5,979 nucleotides of DNA from Chthoniobacter sp. (GTDB taxonomy: Bacteria > Verrucomicrobiota > Verrucomicrobiia > Chthoniobacterales > Chthoniobacteraceae). The stretch lies in NCBI GenBank assembly GCA_025352865.1, contig JANXSB010000132.1, positions 1 through 5,979 on the forward strand, given 5' to 3'. Below, piece by piece: positions 1 through 5,979 of this stretch. Position 1 is the first letter of the stretch. Each line of letters starts with the position of its first letter. A program made the position numbers and the translations under genes. A model generated the notes under the pieces. It saw nothing but the letters and a program-made list of their open reading frames with translations. It did no database searches and was not told where the DNA came from.

Positions 1-51
1 ATGTTCCTGCCGATCTTCAAGCTGAACGACGTGGTCTCGTCCTCGAAATAA
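1..51 (+). CDS. 3' end of a probable type II secretion F / PilC-type membrane protein (partial)
   Basis: An open frame enters at base 1 and stops at TAA 49-51, giving a 16-residue tail that begins MFLPIFKLNDVV. The hydrophobic stretch followed by Leu-Pro-Ile-Phe-Lys-Leu resembles the extreme C-terminus of PilC/GspF inner-membrane proteins, which end just after their last membrane helix with a similar Leu-Pro-x-Phe-Lys pattern. That family forms the inner-membrane platform of type IV pili and type II secretion systems. The ATG at base 1 is most likely an internal Met, because the family is about 400 residues long and the start would lie well upstream. The call rests on very few residues, so another membrane protein with a similar end cannot be excluded. 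Confidence 0.5.
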   Translation: MFLPIFKLNDVVSSSK

Positions 52-86
52 CGCGCCGCCAGCATCCCGCGCTCGCATGCGGCGCG
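52..86. repeat. GC-rich inverted repeat just after the upstream gene; possible weak terminator
   Basis: The 8-base arms at 52-59 (CGCGCCGC) and 79-86 (GCGGCGCG) are perfect reverse complements around a 19-base loop. The repeat begins directly after the stop codon of the upstream gene. No T-run follows it, so it is not a canonical intrinsic terminator. In such GC-rich DNA, an arm of this length could also arise by chance. Confidence 0.3.
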
Positions 87-96
87 GCGGGCGCGT

Positions 97-102
97 AGAG
101 GA
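97..102 (+). promoter_or_regulatory. Ribosome binding site for the sugar dehydrogenase-family gene
   Basis: AGAGGA at 97-102 ends six bases before the ATG at 109, which is good spacing for a Shine-Dalgarno element. It supports 109 as the start, and the signal peptide that begins there agrees. Confidence 0.55.
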
Positions 103-108
103 TTTGGC

Positions 109-1254
109 ATGTCCATTTTCGCCAGACTCGCTTCGGTTCCATTCATCGCGCTCGCGGTTTTTGCGGAGACGGCTTGGCCGCAGGTGGAAGTGCCCGCGGG
201 GTTCACCGTCGAAACGGTCTGCGAAGGGCTGGACGGCGTGATAACGATGGATGTGGCGCGGGACGGGCGTATTTTCATCTGCGAGCAAACCGGTGCGGTG
301 CGCGTGGTGCGCGATGGGCGGCTGCTCGACGAACCGTTTCTGCGCATCGCGGTGGATGATTTCTGGGAGCGCGGCGTGATCGGCGTGGCGCTGCATCCGC
401 GCTTTCCGACGGAGCCGCTTGTCTATGTGCATTACGTGCGGAAGGAACCGTTTCCGCATCATGTGGTGAGCCGCTTCACCGCCGAGGGCGACCGCGCGCT
501 GGCGGGCAGCGAGCTGGTGATGATCGAGGGCGAGGATCAAAGTTTGCGCACCGGAAAATATCCCGGCGCGCATCAGGGCGGAGCGATGCGCTTTGGCGCG
601 GATGGAAAACTTTACGTGCCGCTCGGCGAGCACAACGTGCGCGATCCCGCGCAGTCCATGGAGTCGCTCCACGGCAAGCTGCTGCGCCTGAATCCCGACG
701 GGACGATCCCGGAGGACAATCCGTTTTTCAAAACCGCCGAGGGAAAATACCGGGCGATCTATGCGCTCGGTTTGCGCAATCCCTTTGGCCTCGCGGTGCA
801 GCCAGGCACGGGGCGGATGATGATCGCGGATGTGGGCCAGGAGCTGTTTGAGGAAATCGACGAGGCGAAATCCGGCGCGAATTATGGCTGGCCGCACGCG
901 GAGGGAATGGCGGGCCACAGACCGGAATTCACGAAGCCGTTGTTCACCTACAACCGCGCGGTCGGCACCTGCATTTCCGGCATCGTTTTCTACAATCCGC
1001 CAAAGCCGCAATTCCCCGCGGAGTTTGTCGGCAGGCTGATCTTCGCGGACTTCTCCGCCGGCTGGCTGCGCCTGCTCGATCCCGCGCAGCCGACGGAGAG
1101 CACGCCGTTTGCGACGCGCCTGCCAAACCCCGTCGATCTCGCCGTGGAGGCCGACGGCAGCCTGCTCGTCCTCGTCCGCCGGACGAATGTGCATGACGAA
1201 CATTTCACGCCGCGATCCGGCCAGCTCCTCCGCATCCGCTACGCCGCGCCGTGA
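109..1254 (+). CDS. Exported PQQ-dependent sugar dehydrogenase family protein (glucose/sorbosone dehydrogenase type)
   Basis: This 381-residue protein starts with a likely Sec signal peptide: Arg6, a hydrophobic core at about 8-19, and a possible cleavage after Val-Phe-Ala19. The mature part carries the six-bladed propeller signatures of the soluble aldose sugar dehydrogenase / YliI family: HQGG at 155-158 followed by FGADGKLY, GKLLRLNPDGTIP from 189, ALGLRNPFGLA from 219, DVGQ at 241-244 and GANYGWP at 257-263. By family analogy, His155 is the catalytic base and Arg223-Asn224 contact PQQ. Members oxidise sugars or related alcohols in the periplasm and pass electrons to an acceptor. The length is normal and I see no fused cytochrome domain. 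The true substrate cannot be read from sequence, and some relatives have no proven activity. The gene runs in the same direction as hprK but is separated from it by 68 bases, so it may be transcribed alone. Confidence 0.88.
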   Translation: MSIFARLASVPFIALAVFAETAWPQVEVPAGFTVETVCEGLDGVITMDVARDGRIFICEQTGAVRVVRDGRLLDEPFLRIAVDDFWERGVIGVALHPRFPTEPLVYVHYVRKEPFPHHVVSRFTAEGDRALAGSELVMIEGEDQSLRTGKYPGAHQGGAMRFGADGKLYVPLGEHNVRDPAQSMESLHGKLLRLNPDGTIPEDNPFFKTAEGKYRAIYALGLRNPFGLAVQPGTGRMMIADVGQELFEEIDEAKSGANYGWPHAEGMAGHRPEFTKPLFTYNRAVGTCISGIVFYNPPKPQFPAEFVGRLIFADFSAGWLRLLDPAQPTESTPFATRLPNPVDLAVEADGSLLVLVRRTNVHDEHFTPRSGQLLRIRYAAP

Positions 1255-1310
1255 ATTTCGCAAAAACTTGATTTTCGGCTTCTTGCAGGTTTTCGCCGAT
1301 GGCTACAGTC

Positions 1311-1317
1311 GGGGTGA
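1311..1317 (+). promoter_or_regulatory. Ribosome binding site that favours the hprK start at 1323
   Basis: GGGGTGA at 1311-1317 lies five bases before ATG 1323. A second in-frame ATG at 1299 sits eight codons upstream but has only a weak AGG at 1287-1289. Both ATGs sit in an identical CCGATG context. The stronger Shine-Dalgarno match and the usual family length favour 1323. Confidence 0.55.
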
Positions 1318-1322
1318 AACCG

Positions 1323-2285
1323 ATGAGTGCGCCCGAAACCAAAAGCCCGTCCGTCACCGTGGGCGAGTTTTACACCCGCCACTCCGAGTCCTTGCAGATG
1401 AAACTGCTCGGCTCGGACGCGGGCTTCGAGCGGCGCATCCGCGAGCCCACCATCAACCGCCCCGGCCTCGCGCTCGCGGGCTTTTTCAGCTACTTCGCGG
1501 CGAAGCGCATCCAGGTGCTCGGCAGCGCGGAGCTGGCCTATCTCAAGAGCCTCTCGGACTCCGAGGTGCGCGCCCGTTTGCGCGCCGTGTGTGCCGAGCC
1601 GATCCCGTGCATCGTCGTCTCGCGCTCCGCGAAACCGCCGCCCGCCCTGCTCGAAGAAGCCGAGGCCGCGGGTGTCGCCGTCTTTCGCACGCCGATGATC
1701 ACGATGCGCTACACCAATGCCGCCACGCTCGCGCTGGAGTTCGATTTTGCGCCGACGAAAAGCGAGTACGGCAGCATGATGGATGTCATGGGCGTGGGCA
1801 CGCTCATCCGCGGCTCCAGCGGCATCGGCAAAAGCGAGTGCGTGCTCGGCCTCATCGAACGCGGGCACAGTCTCGTGAGCGATGACATGACGCGCTTTCG
1901 CGCACTCGAAGGGCGCGAACTCATCGGCACCTCACCCGAGCTGACGCGGCACCACATGGAGGTGCGCGGGCTCGGCGTCATCAATATCATGTCCATCTTC
2001 GGCGTCGGCTCCGTGCGGCTGGAAAAGCGGCTCGACCTCATCGTGACACTAAAGGATTGGCAGGAGTTGGAGGAGGTCGATAGGATCGGACTCGATCAGG
2101 AGTACTACGAGATTTTGGACATCCTGATTCCCCACATCACCATCCCCGTGCGGATGGGCCGCGATCTCGCCCGCCTCGTGGAAGTAGCCGCGCTGGATCA
2201 GAAGCTCAAGAGCATGGGCCAGAACAGCGCTGTGGAATTCAATGAAAGATTGCTGAACACCATGCAGAAAAAGAAAGAGCTGTAA
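1323..2285 (+). CDS. hprK: HPr kinase/phosphorylase
   Basis: HprK phosphorylates a serine of HPr using ATP or pyrophosphate, and also removes that phosphate. From the start at 1323 the protein has 320 residues, typical of the family. The N-terminal domain covers about residues 9-125. The catalytic domain shows the Walker A loop GSSGIGKS at 164-171, the Asp187-Asp188 pair, the HprK signature EVRGLGVINI at 213-222 and the C-terminal PVRMGR motif at about 275-280. The tail ending in EFNERLL is also family-like. An unusual point is Tyr149: ungapped alignment to the Walker A loop places it where the Lactobacillus casei enzyme has His140. The gene overlaps ptsH by one base (TAATG), which indicates co-translation with its own substrate. 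An alternative ATG at 1299 would add eight residues. Confidence 0.93.
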   Translation: MSAPETKSPSVTVGEFYTRHSESLQMKLLGSDAGFERRIREPTINRPGLALAGFFSYFAAKRIQVLGSAELAYLKSLSDSEVRARLRAVCAEPIPCIVVSRSAKPPPALLEEAEAAGVAVFRTPMITMRYTNAATLALEFDFAPTKSEYGSMMDVMGVGTLIRGSSGIGKSECVLGLIERGHSLVSDDMTRFRALEGRELIGTSPELTRHHMEVRGLGVINIMSIFGVGSVRLEKRLDLIVTLKDWQELEEVDRIGLDQEYYEILDILIPHITIPVRMGRDLARLVEVAALDQKLKSMGQNSAVEFNERLLNTMQKKKEL

Positions 2286-2593
2286 TGGCTTTCCTGAGCC
2301 GAAAAACCCAACCCGTTTCACCGACCAAAGCCGAGAAGGAAGTCACCATCGTGAACCGCCTCGGCATGCACGCGCGTCCCTCGGCGATGTTTGTGAAAAC
2401 GGCGAGCCGCTTCCGCGCCGAGATCTGGGTGGAAAAGGACGGCGAGCGCGTGAATGGCAAAAGCATCATGGGCCTGATGATGCTCGCCGCGGGCCAGGGC
2501 TCGAAGCTGCTCATCACCTGCGACGGCGCGGACGCCGACAAGGCGCTGGCCGAAATCGAAGCCGTCATCCTGCGCAAATTCGATGAGGACTGA
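2285..2593 (+). CDS. ptsH: Phosphocarrier protein HPr with an N-terminal extension
   Basis: HPr carries phosphate from enzyme I to PTS acceptors and is the serine-phosphorylation target of HprK. The active-site block GMHARPSA contains His29 and Arg31, matching His15 and Arg17 of classical HPr. NGKSIMGLMML contains Ser60, matching Ser46. Both sites have the same offset of 14, so the core has no internal gap between them. At 102 residues it is longer than the usual 85-90 because of a 14-residue basic, polar N-terminal extension. No in-frame ATG, GTG or TTG nearer the core start offers an alternative. Its ATG overlaps the hprK stop by one base, with a weak purine-rich AAAGAG at 2274-2279. Presence of both His and Ser sites suggests it can act in phosphotransfer and in HprK-based regulation. 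Confidence 0.95.
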   Translation: MAFLSRKTQPVSPTKAEKEVTIVNRLGMHARPSAMFVKTASRFRAEIWVEKDGERVNGKSIMGLMMLAAGQGSKLLITCDGADADKALAEIEAVILRKFDED

Positions 2594-2611
2594 CCGCCGC
2601 GCCCCGCACCC

Positions 2612-4366
2612 ATGAGCGACGCCGAGGAAAAGCGCTTTCACGGCACCGGCGTCTCGCCCGGCATCGCGCGCGGCACCGTCTTTGTCCATCGCCCCGACGA
2701 TGACGCCGCGCCTTCGCGCCGCATCGAGGAAAGCGAAATCCCTTCCGAGATTGGACGCTTCGAGGCCGCGCTCCTCGCCACCCGCGCGCAGATTTTGGAA
2801 ATGCAGCAGCGCATCGCGGAATCCATCGGCGCGAAGGACGCGGGCATTTTCGACGCGCATCTGCTCGTCGTCGAAGACCGCACCTTGATCGACGAAGTCC
2901 TGCGCTTGCTCGCTCGCGACAAAATGAACGTCGAGCACGTCTTCCAAAGCGTGGCCAATCGCTACGCCAAAACGCTCAGCGAAATCGACGACCCGTACCT
3001 CCGCGAACGCGCGCTCGACATTCACGACGTCACCCGCCGCGTCGTCCACAACCTCCTCGGCCGCGAGGCGCGCGATCTCGCCAGCGTCGCCACGCCGCAC
3101 ATCCTCATCGCCCACAATCTCGCGCCGTCCGACACCGCGCAGCTCGACCGCACGCTCGTCCAGGCCTTTGCCACCGACATCGGCAGCAAGACCTCGCACA
3201 CCGCCATCATGGCGCGCTCGCTGAACATCCCCGCCATCGTCGGCCTGCACGATGTCAGCACCCAGCTTTCCAGCGGCGACCACATCCTGCTCGACGGCTA
3301 CAATGGCCTCATCATCGTCAACCCGAGCGACCAGACGCTGTGGGAGTACGGCGAACTCGAAATCAAAAAAACCGAGGTCGAGGAAAAGCTCACCCAGCTC
3401 CGCGAGACCGCCTCCACCACGCTCGACGGCCGCCACGTCATCCTCTCCGCGAACATCGAACTCCCCGGCGACATGGAGCAGGTGCGGCAAAACGGAGCCG
3501 AGGGCGTGGGGCTGTATCGCACCGAATTTTTCTACCTCAACAAAAGCGAACTCCCCACCGAGGACGAGCAATACGCCGCCTACCGCAGCGTTGCCGAGGC
3601 CGCCCAGCCGCACAGCGTCATCATCCGCACGCTCGATCTCGGCGGCGACAAATTCATGAGCACGCTGCACATGCCCGAGGAGCTGAATCCCTTCCTCGGC
3701 TGGCGGGCCATCCGCTTCTGCCTCGAGCGTGTCGATGTCTTCAAAACCCAGCTCCGTGCCATTCTCCGCGCCAGCGCCATGGGCAACGTGAAGATGATGT
3801 ATCCCATGATCTCCGGCGTGGACGAACTCCGCCGCGCCAACGTCATCCTCGAGGAATGCCGCGCCGAGCTGCGCGCCGAGGGCGTGCCCTTCAGCGAGAC
3901 CATGGAAGTCGGCGCGATGATCGAGATTCCCAGCGCGGCCATCTCCGCCGACATCCTCGCGAAAGAGGTCGATTTTTTCAGCATCGGCACCAACGACCTC
4001 ATCCAATACTCCATCGCCGTCGATCGCCTCAACGAGCACATCGCCCACCTCTACGAGCCCACGCATCCCGCGATCATCCGCCTCATCCGCATGACTGTCG
4101 AAGCCGCGCACGCCCGCGGGCTCTGGGTCGGCGTCTGCGGCGAAATGGCCGGCGACATCCTCCTCACCCCGCTCCTCCTCGGCCTTGGCGTCGATGAACT
4201 CAGCGCCGGTGCCGCCTCCGTCCCCCGCGTCAAACGCGCCGTGCAATCGCTCGACAGCACCGCCTGCATGCAGCTCATCGAAGACATCCGCGACCTCGAC
4301 ACCGCCGAGGCGATCCTCGCGAAATGCGAAGCCGTCGCCCGCGCGCATTATCCCGAGCTGCTTTAG
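2612..4366 (+). CDS. ptsI: Phosphoenolpyruvate-protein phosphotransferase (PTS enzyme I)
   Basis: Enzyme I autophosphorylates from PEP and donates the phosphate to His of HPr in the cytoplasm. At 584 residues it is full length (E. coli has 575). The N-terminal HPr-binding and helical part covers about 9-150, the phosphohistidine swivel domain about 155-235, and the PEP-binding barrel about 262-555. The active His196 sits in GSKTSHTAIMARS, followed by IPAIVG. In the barrel, Arg303 (LYRTEFF), Arg339 (RTLDLGGDK), Asn461 (GTNDLIQYS) and Cys509 (VCGEMAGD) match the E. coli residues Arg296, Arg332, Asn454 and Cys502, so the enzyme appears catalytically intact. No GAF or EIIA domain is fused, unlike EI-Ntr or multi-domain forms. 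The start lies 18 bases after ptsH without a clear Shine-Dalgarno site, so expression may depend on translation coupled to ptsH. Confidence 0.96.
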   Translation: MSDAEEKRFHGTGVSPGIARGTVFVHRPDDDAAPSRRIEESEIPSEIGRFEAALLATRAQILEMQQRIAESIGAKDAGIFDAHLLVVEDRTLIDEVLRLLARDKMNVEHVFQSVANRYAKTLSEIDDPYLRERALDIHDVTRRVVHNLLGREARDLASVATPHILIAHNLAPSDTAQLDRTLVQAFATDIGSKTSHTAIMARSLNIPAIVGLHDVSTQLSSGDHILLDGYNGLIIVNPSDQTLWEYGELEIKKTEVEEKLTQLRETASTTLDGRHVILSANIELPGDMEQVRQNGAEGVGLYRTEFFYLNKSELPTEDEQYAAYRSVAEAAQPHSVIIRTLDLGGDKFMSTLHMPEELNPFLGWRAIRFCLERVDVFKTQLRAILRASAMGNVKMMYPMISGVDELRRANVILEECRAELRAEGVPFSETMEVGAMIEIPSAAISADILAKEVDFFSIGTNDLIQYSIAVDRLNEHIAHLYEPTHPAIIRLIRMTVEAAHARGLWVGVCGEMAGDILLTPLLLGLGVDELSAGAASVPRVKRAVQSLDSTACMQLIEDIRDLDTAEAILAKCEAVARAHYPELL

Positions 4367-4381
4367 CCGCCTCCATTTCCG

Positions 4382-5017
4382 ATGAAAAAAACCGCACTCA
4401 TCCTCGCCGCCGTCTGCCTCCTCTTCGCCGGCTGTCTGCCCGAATCCATCAACCCGCTTTCCACACCCGCCACCTCGCTCATCGACCCGCGCTTCGAGGG
4501 CGTCTATCAGCAGGTTGATAAGGACAAGGACGCAAAGAACCGAAGCTCTTTCTGGCATTTCCACTACCGCGGCGCGAGCGACTCCGCGAAAGGCGTCCGG
4601 CGCATCACCACCTGGCTCGAAATCGCCGGCATCAGCCACGAGCCGAAAGGCGGACTGGACATTGGGCGTTACAAAGCCCTCGCCACGAAAATCGCCGGGC
4701 GCGATTACCTGAGCTTCATCGAGCTGCCGCAGGACAGCGCGAAAAAATCCGCGACCACTTACAGCTTCGCCCGCTACGAGGTGAACTGGCGCGGCGACCT
4801 CCGCATCTGGATCGCGAAGGAGAGCGCCTTCGTCGCCGCCGTCAAAGCGGGTAAGCTCCGCGGCAAAGCCACCTCATCCCAACTCGGCAACAGCGTCACC
4901 CTCACCGACACCACCGCGAACCTCGCCGCCTTCATCGCCGCCGGCGATCCGCGCGAACTCTTCAACGACGAGCCCATGGTCTTCCGCCGGATCAACAGCG
5001 CAAACGCCCACCCGTAA
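4382..5017 (+). CDS. Lipoprotein of unknown function in the PTS gene cluster
   Basis: The 211-residue product begins with a classical lipoprotein signal peptide: Lys2-Lys3, a hydrophobic stretch at about 4-16, and a lipobox LFAGC with the lipidated Cys at 18. Leu follows Cys, so the inner-membrane retention signal Asp is absent, and outer-membrane placement is likely if Lol rules apply. I do not recognise a named domain. The mature part is mixed charged and hydrophobic, with short alternating stretches that look beta-rich (RYEVNWRGDLRIWIAKE at 131-147, NSVTLTDTTANLAAFIA at 170-186) and ends in an LFNDEPMVFRRI segment. These resemble uncharacterised small lipoproteins, but I cannot name a family. 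It starts 15 bases after ptsI with no visible Shine-Dalgarno site, so it is probably the last gene of the same transcript. A functional tie to the PTS is not shown. Confidence 0.82.
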   Translation: MKKTALILAAVCLLFAGCLPESINPLSTPATSLIDPRFEGVYQQVDKDKDAKNRSSFWHFHYRGASDSAKGVRRITTWLEIAGISHEPKGGLDIGRYKALATKIAGRDYLSFIELPQDSAKKSATTYSFARYEVNWRGDLRIWIAKESAFVAAVKAGKLRGKATSSQLGNSVTLTDTTANLAAFIAAGDPRELFNDEPMVFRRINSANAHP

Positions 5018-5033
5018 AGGTCGAAAACCCACG

Positions 5034-5050
5034 CCGTCATCCTGAGCGGA
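5034..5050. repeat. Partial match to a dispersed intergenic repeat motif (tentative)
   Basis: CCGTCATCCTGAGCGGA lies in the 65-base gap between two convergent genes. From memory, GTCATCCTGAGCG followed by an AAG-rich stretch recurs between genes in many GC-rich bacterial genomes. Here the match breaks off after GCGGA. Only one copy occurs in this window, so the repeat nature cannot be shown here. Confidence 0.25.
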
Positions 5051-5084
5051 ATTCCCGGCGGGCGAATGCGCGCGGAATTTTTTT
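5050..5084 (+). terminator. Possible intrinsic terminator of the hprK-ptsH-ptsI-lipoprotein transcript
   Basis: AATTCC at 5050-5055 pairs perfectly with GGAATT at 5074-5079 around a GC-rich 18-base interior. A run of seven T covers 5078-5084, partly within the 3' arm. It stands 33 bases after the lipoprotein stop, in the gap between convergent genes, where a terminator is expected. The outer stem is AT-rich and the interior pairs poorly, so the hairpin is weak. On the minus strand no T-run follows the hairpin, so it suits the plus-strand operon better than nadA. Confidence 0.35.
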
Positions 5085-5979
5085 ACGCGCTCAGCTCCAG
5101 CATCCGCCGGATGGGCCGCTCGGCGCGGGCGCGGATGGGCTCGGGGATGAGGATCTCGGGCGCGAGATTGGCGAGCGCATCGCGGAGTTTTTCGAGGGTG
5201 TTCATCTTCATGTAGCGGCAGTCGGCGCAGGCGCAGTGGTCGGTGGGGCCGGGGATGAAATGTTTGTGCGGCATTTCGCGCCGCAGGCGGTGCAGCATCC
5301 CGCTTTCCGTCACGATGACGAACGCCTGTGATGGCGATTCGCGGCAGTAGCTGATCATCTTTTCCGTCGAGCACACCTCGTCGGCGAGCAGGCGCACGGC
5401 GTGGGTGCATTCCGGGTGCGCAACGATGGGCGCGTCCGGCCACTCGGCGCGGGCGCGCTCGATGGACGCGCGGGTGAACTCGACATGGACGTAACAATTT
5501 CCCCGCCACAGCTCCATCGGCCGCCCGGTCTGCTCGGTGACCCACGCGCCGAGATTTTGGTCGGGGACAAAAAGGATGTTCCGATCTTTCGGCGCGGCGT
5601 TGACGATCTTTACCGCGTTGCCACTCGTGCAGATGACATCGCTCAGTGCCTTCACGCCGGCGCTGCAGTTGATGTAGGCGATGACGTAGAAATTTTTCTC
5701 CGCGTGCGCCGCGAGGAAAGCGGCGAGTTTTTCCGGCGGGCACGAGTCGCTGAGCGAGCAGCCGGCGTCCATGTCGGGGATGACCACGGTCTTGCCGGGG
5801 TTCAGGATTTTCGCCGTCTCGCCCATGAAATGGACGCCGCAGAAAGCGATCACGTCGGCCTCCGTCTCCGCCGCCTGCCGCGAGAGCCCGAGCGAATCGC
5901 CGACGTAATCCGCCAGCTCCTGGATTTCCTTTACCTGGTAATTGTGCGCGAGGATGACGGCGTTGCGCTCGCGTTTGAG
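5083..5979 (-). CDS. nadA: Quinolinate synthase NadA, 5' end outside the window (partial)
   Basis: NadA condenses iminoaspartate from NadB with dihydroxyacetone phosphate to give quinolinate, the precursor of the NAD ring, using a [4Fe-4S] cluster. The frame is open from the window edge to TAA at 5083-5085, giving 298 visible residues; comparison with E. coli NadA (347) suggests that roughly 30-40 N-terminal residues are missing. A GTG at 5853 is internal, because the 42 codons before it encode NadA sequence, including AHNYQ and YVGDSLGLSR. Predicted cluster ligands are Cys74 (AGCSL), Cys162 (GNCYVHVEF) and Cys254 (the last Cys of CACADC before RYMKMN), at spacings like those of known NadA. 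Other conserved elements are His12, Tyr102-x-Asn104, Thr118-Ser119, His188-Pro-Glu and Ser204-Thr205. The gene converges on the PTS cluster and overlaps the T-run of its possible terminator. Confidence 0.96.
   Translation of the reverse strand, partial: LKRERNAVILAHNYQVKEIQELADYVGDSLGLSRQAAETEADVIAFCGVHFMGETAKILNPGKTVVIPDMDAGCSLSDSCPPEKLAAFLAAHAEKNFYVIAYINCSAGVKALSDVICTSGNAVKIVNAAPKDRNILFVPDQNLGAWVTEQTGRPMELWRGNCYVHVEFTRASIERARAEWPDAPIVAHPECTHAVRLLADEVCSTEKMISYCRESPSQAFVIVTESGMLHRLRREMPHKHFIPGPTDHCACADCRYMKMNTLEKLRDALANLAPEILIPEPIRARAERPIRRMLELSA

Noticed and set aside
1239..1868. A 209-codon minus-strand frame opposite the first half of hprK
   Set aside because: It is antisense to conserved HprK sequence and has low-complexity Ala/Arg/Gly-rich composition, so it is a shadow frame.
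1109..1885. A 258-codon plus-strand frame bridging the sugar dehydrogenase end and hprK
   Set aside because: It overlaps both genes in another frame, and its product is rich in Arg, Ala and His with no family signature. The two real genes explain the region.
2583..2615. A ten-codon ORF whose TGA overlaps the ptsI ATG, as a possible leader peptide
   Set aside because: It begins inside the end of ptsH with no ribosome binding site evident and no attenuator-like structure or codon bias. It is probably chance.
2318..4639. A 773-codon open frame on the minus strand, opposite ptsH, ptsI and part of the lipoprotein gene
   Set aside because: It lies antisense to unmistakable HPr and enzyme I genes. 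Its product is a Gly/Ala/Asp/Glu-rich string without recognisable domains, as expected for a mirror frame in GC-rich coding DNA.
5051..5067. ATTC...GAAT short inverted repeat as an operator
   Set aside because: Only four bases pair in each arm and the interior does not match. It sits between convergent genes, where an operator is not expected.
4874..5743. A 289-codon minus-strand frame overlapping nadA and the lipoprotein end
   Set aside because: It is shifted relative to nadA, whose conserved motifs all lie in the other frame. The product is Arg/Pro/His-rich without recognisable domains.
5083..5853. nadA starting at GTG 5853 as a complete 256-residue gene
   Set aside because: The 42 codons before the GTG encode conserved NadA sequence (AHNYQ, YVGDSLGLSR) up to the window edge, so the gene is cut by the window rather than short.

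Overview
The window looks like ordinary chromosome from a GC-rich, Gram-negative-type bacterium. The mix of genes suggests the Verrucomicrobiota or a relative: hprK next to ptsH and ptsI with no sugar permease, a lipoprotein signal peptide, an exported glucose/sorbosone dehydrogenase-type enzyme, and the tail of a probable pilus/type II secretion protein. The phylum is an inference from gene content and protein style. No marker gene in the window settles it.

Layout, left to right. Bases 1-51 are the end of a gene that starts outside the window, probably a type II secretion F/PilC-type membrane protein. After a short gap with a GC-rich inverted repeat comes an exported PQQ-dependent sugar dehydrogenase-family protein (109-1254). 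A 68-base gap leads into a tight same-strand cluster: HPr kinase/phosphorylase (hprK, best start 1323), HPr (ptsH, overlapping hprK by one base), PTS enzyme I (ptsI, 18 bases later) and a 211-residue lipoprotein of unknown function (15 bases later). A possible terminator lies in the 65-base gap that follows. The last gene, on the minus strand and cut by the window end, is quinolinate synthase (nadA), convergent with the PTS cluster.

How the genes work together. Enzyme I takes phosphate from PEP and passes it to His29 of HPr. HprK phosphorylates or dephosphorylates Ser60 of the same HPr (the Ser46 position of classical HPr). All residues needed for both reactions are visible in HPr and enzyme I. 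No EIIA, EIIB or EIIC gene is present here, so the cluster may serve a regulatory phosphorelay rather than sugar uptake, although transport subunits could be encoded elsewhere. NadA makes quinolinate for NAD synthesis and has no evident link to the cluster beyond proximity.

I found no mobile element, CRISPR array, RNA gene or clearly new system. The points most worth a second look are a His-to-Tyr change beside the HprK active site, the unknown lipoprotein in the PTS cluster, the N-terminal extension of HPr, and a partial match to an intergenic repeat motif at 5034-5050.
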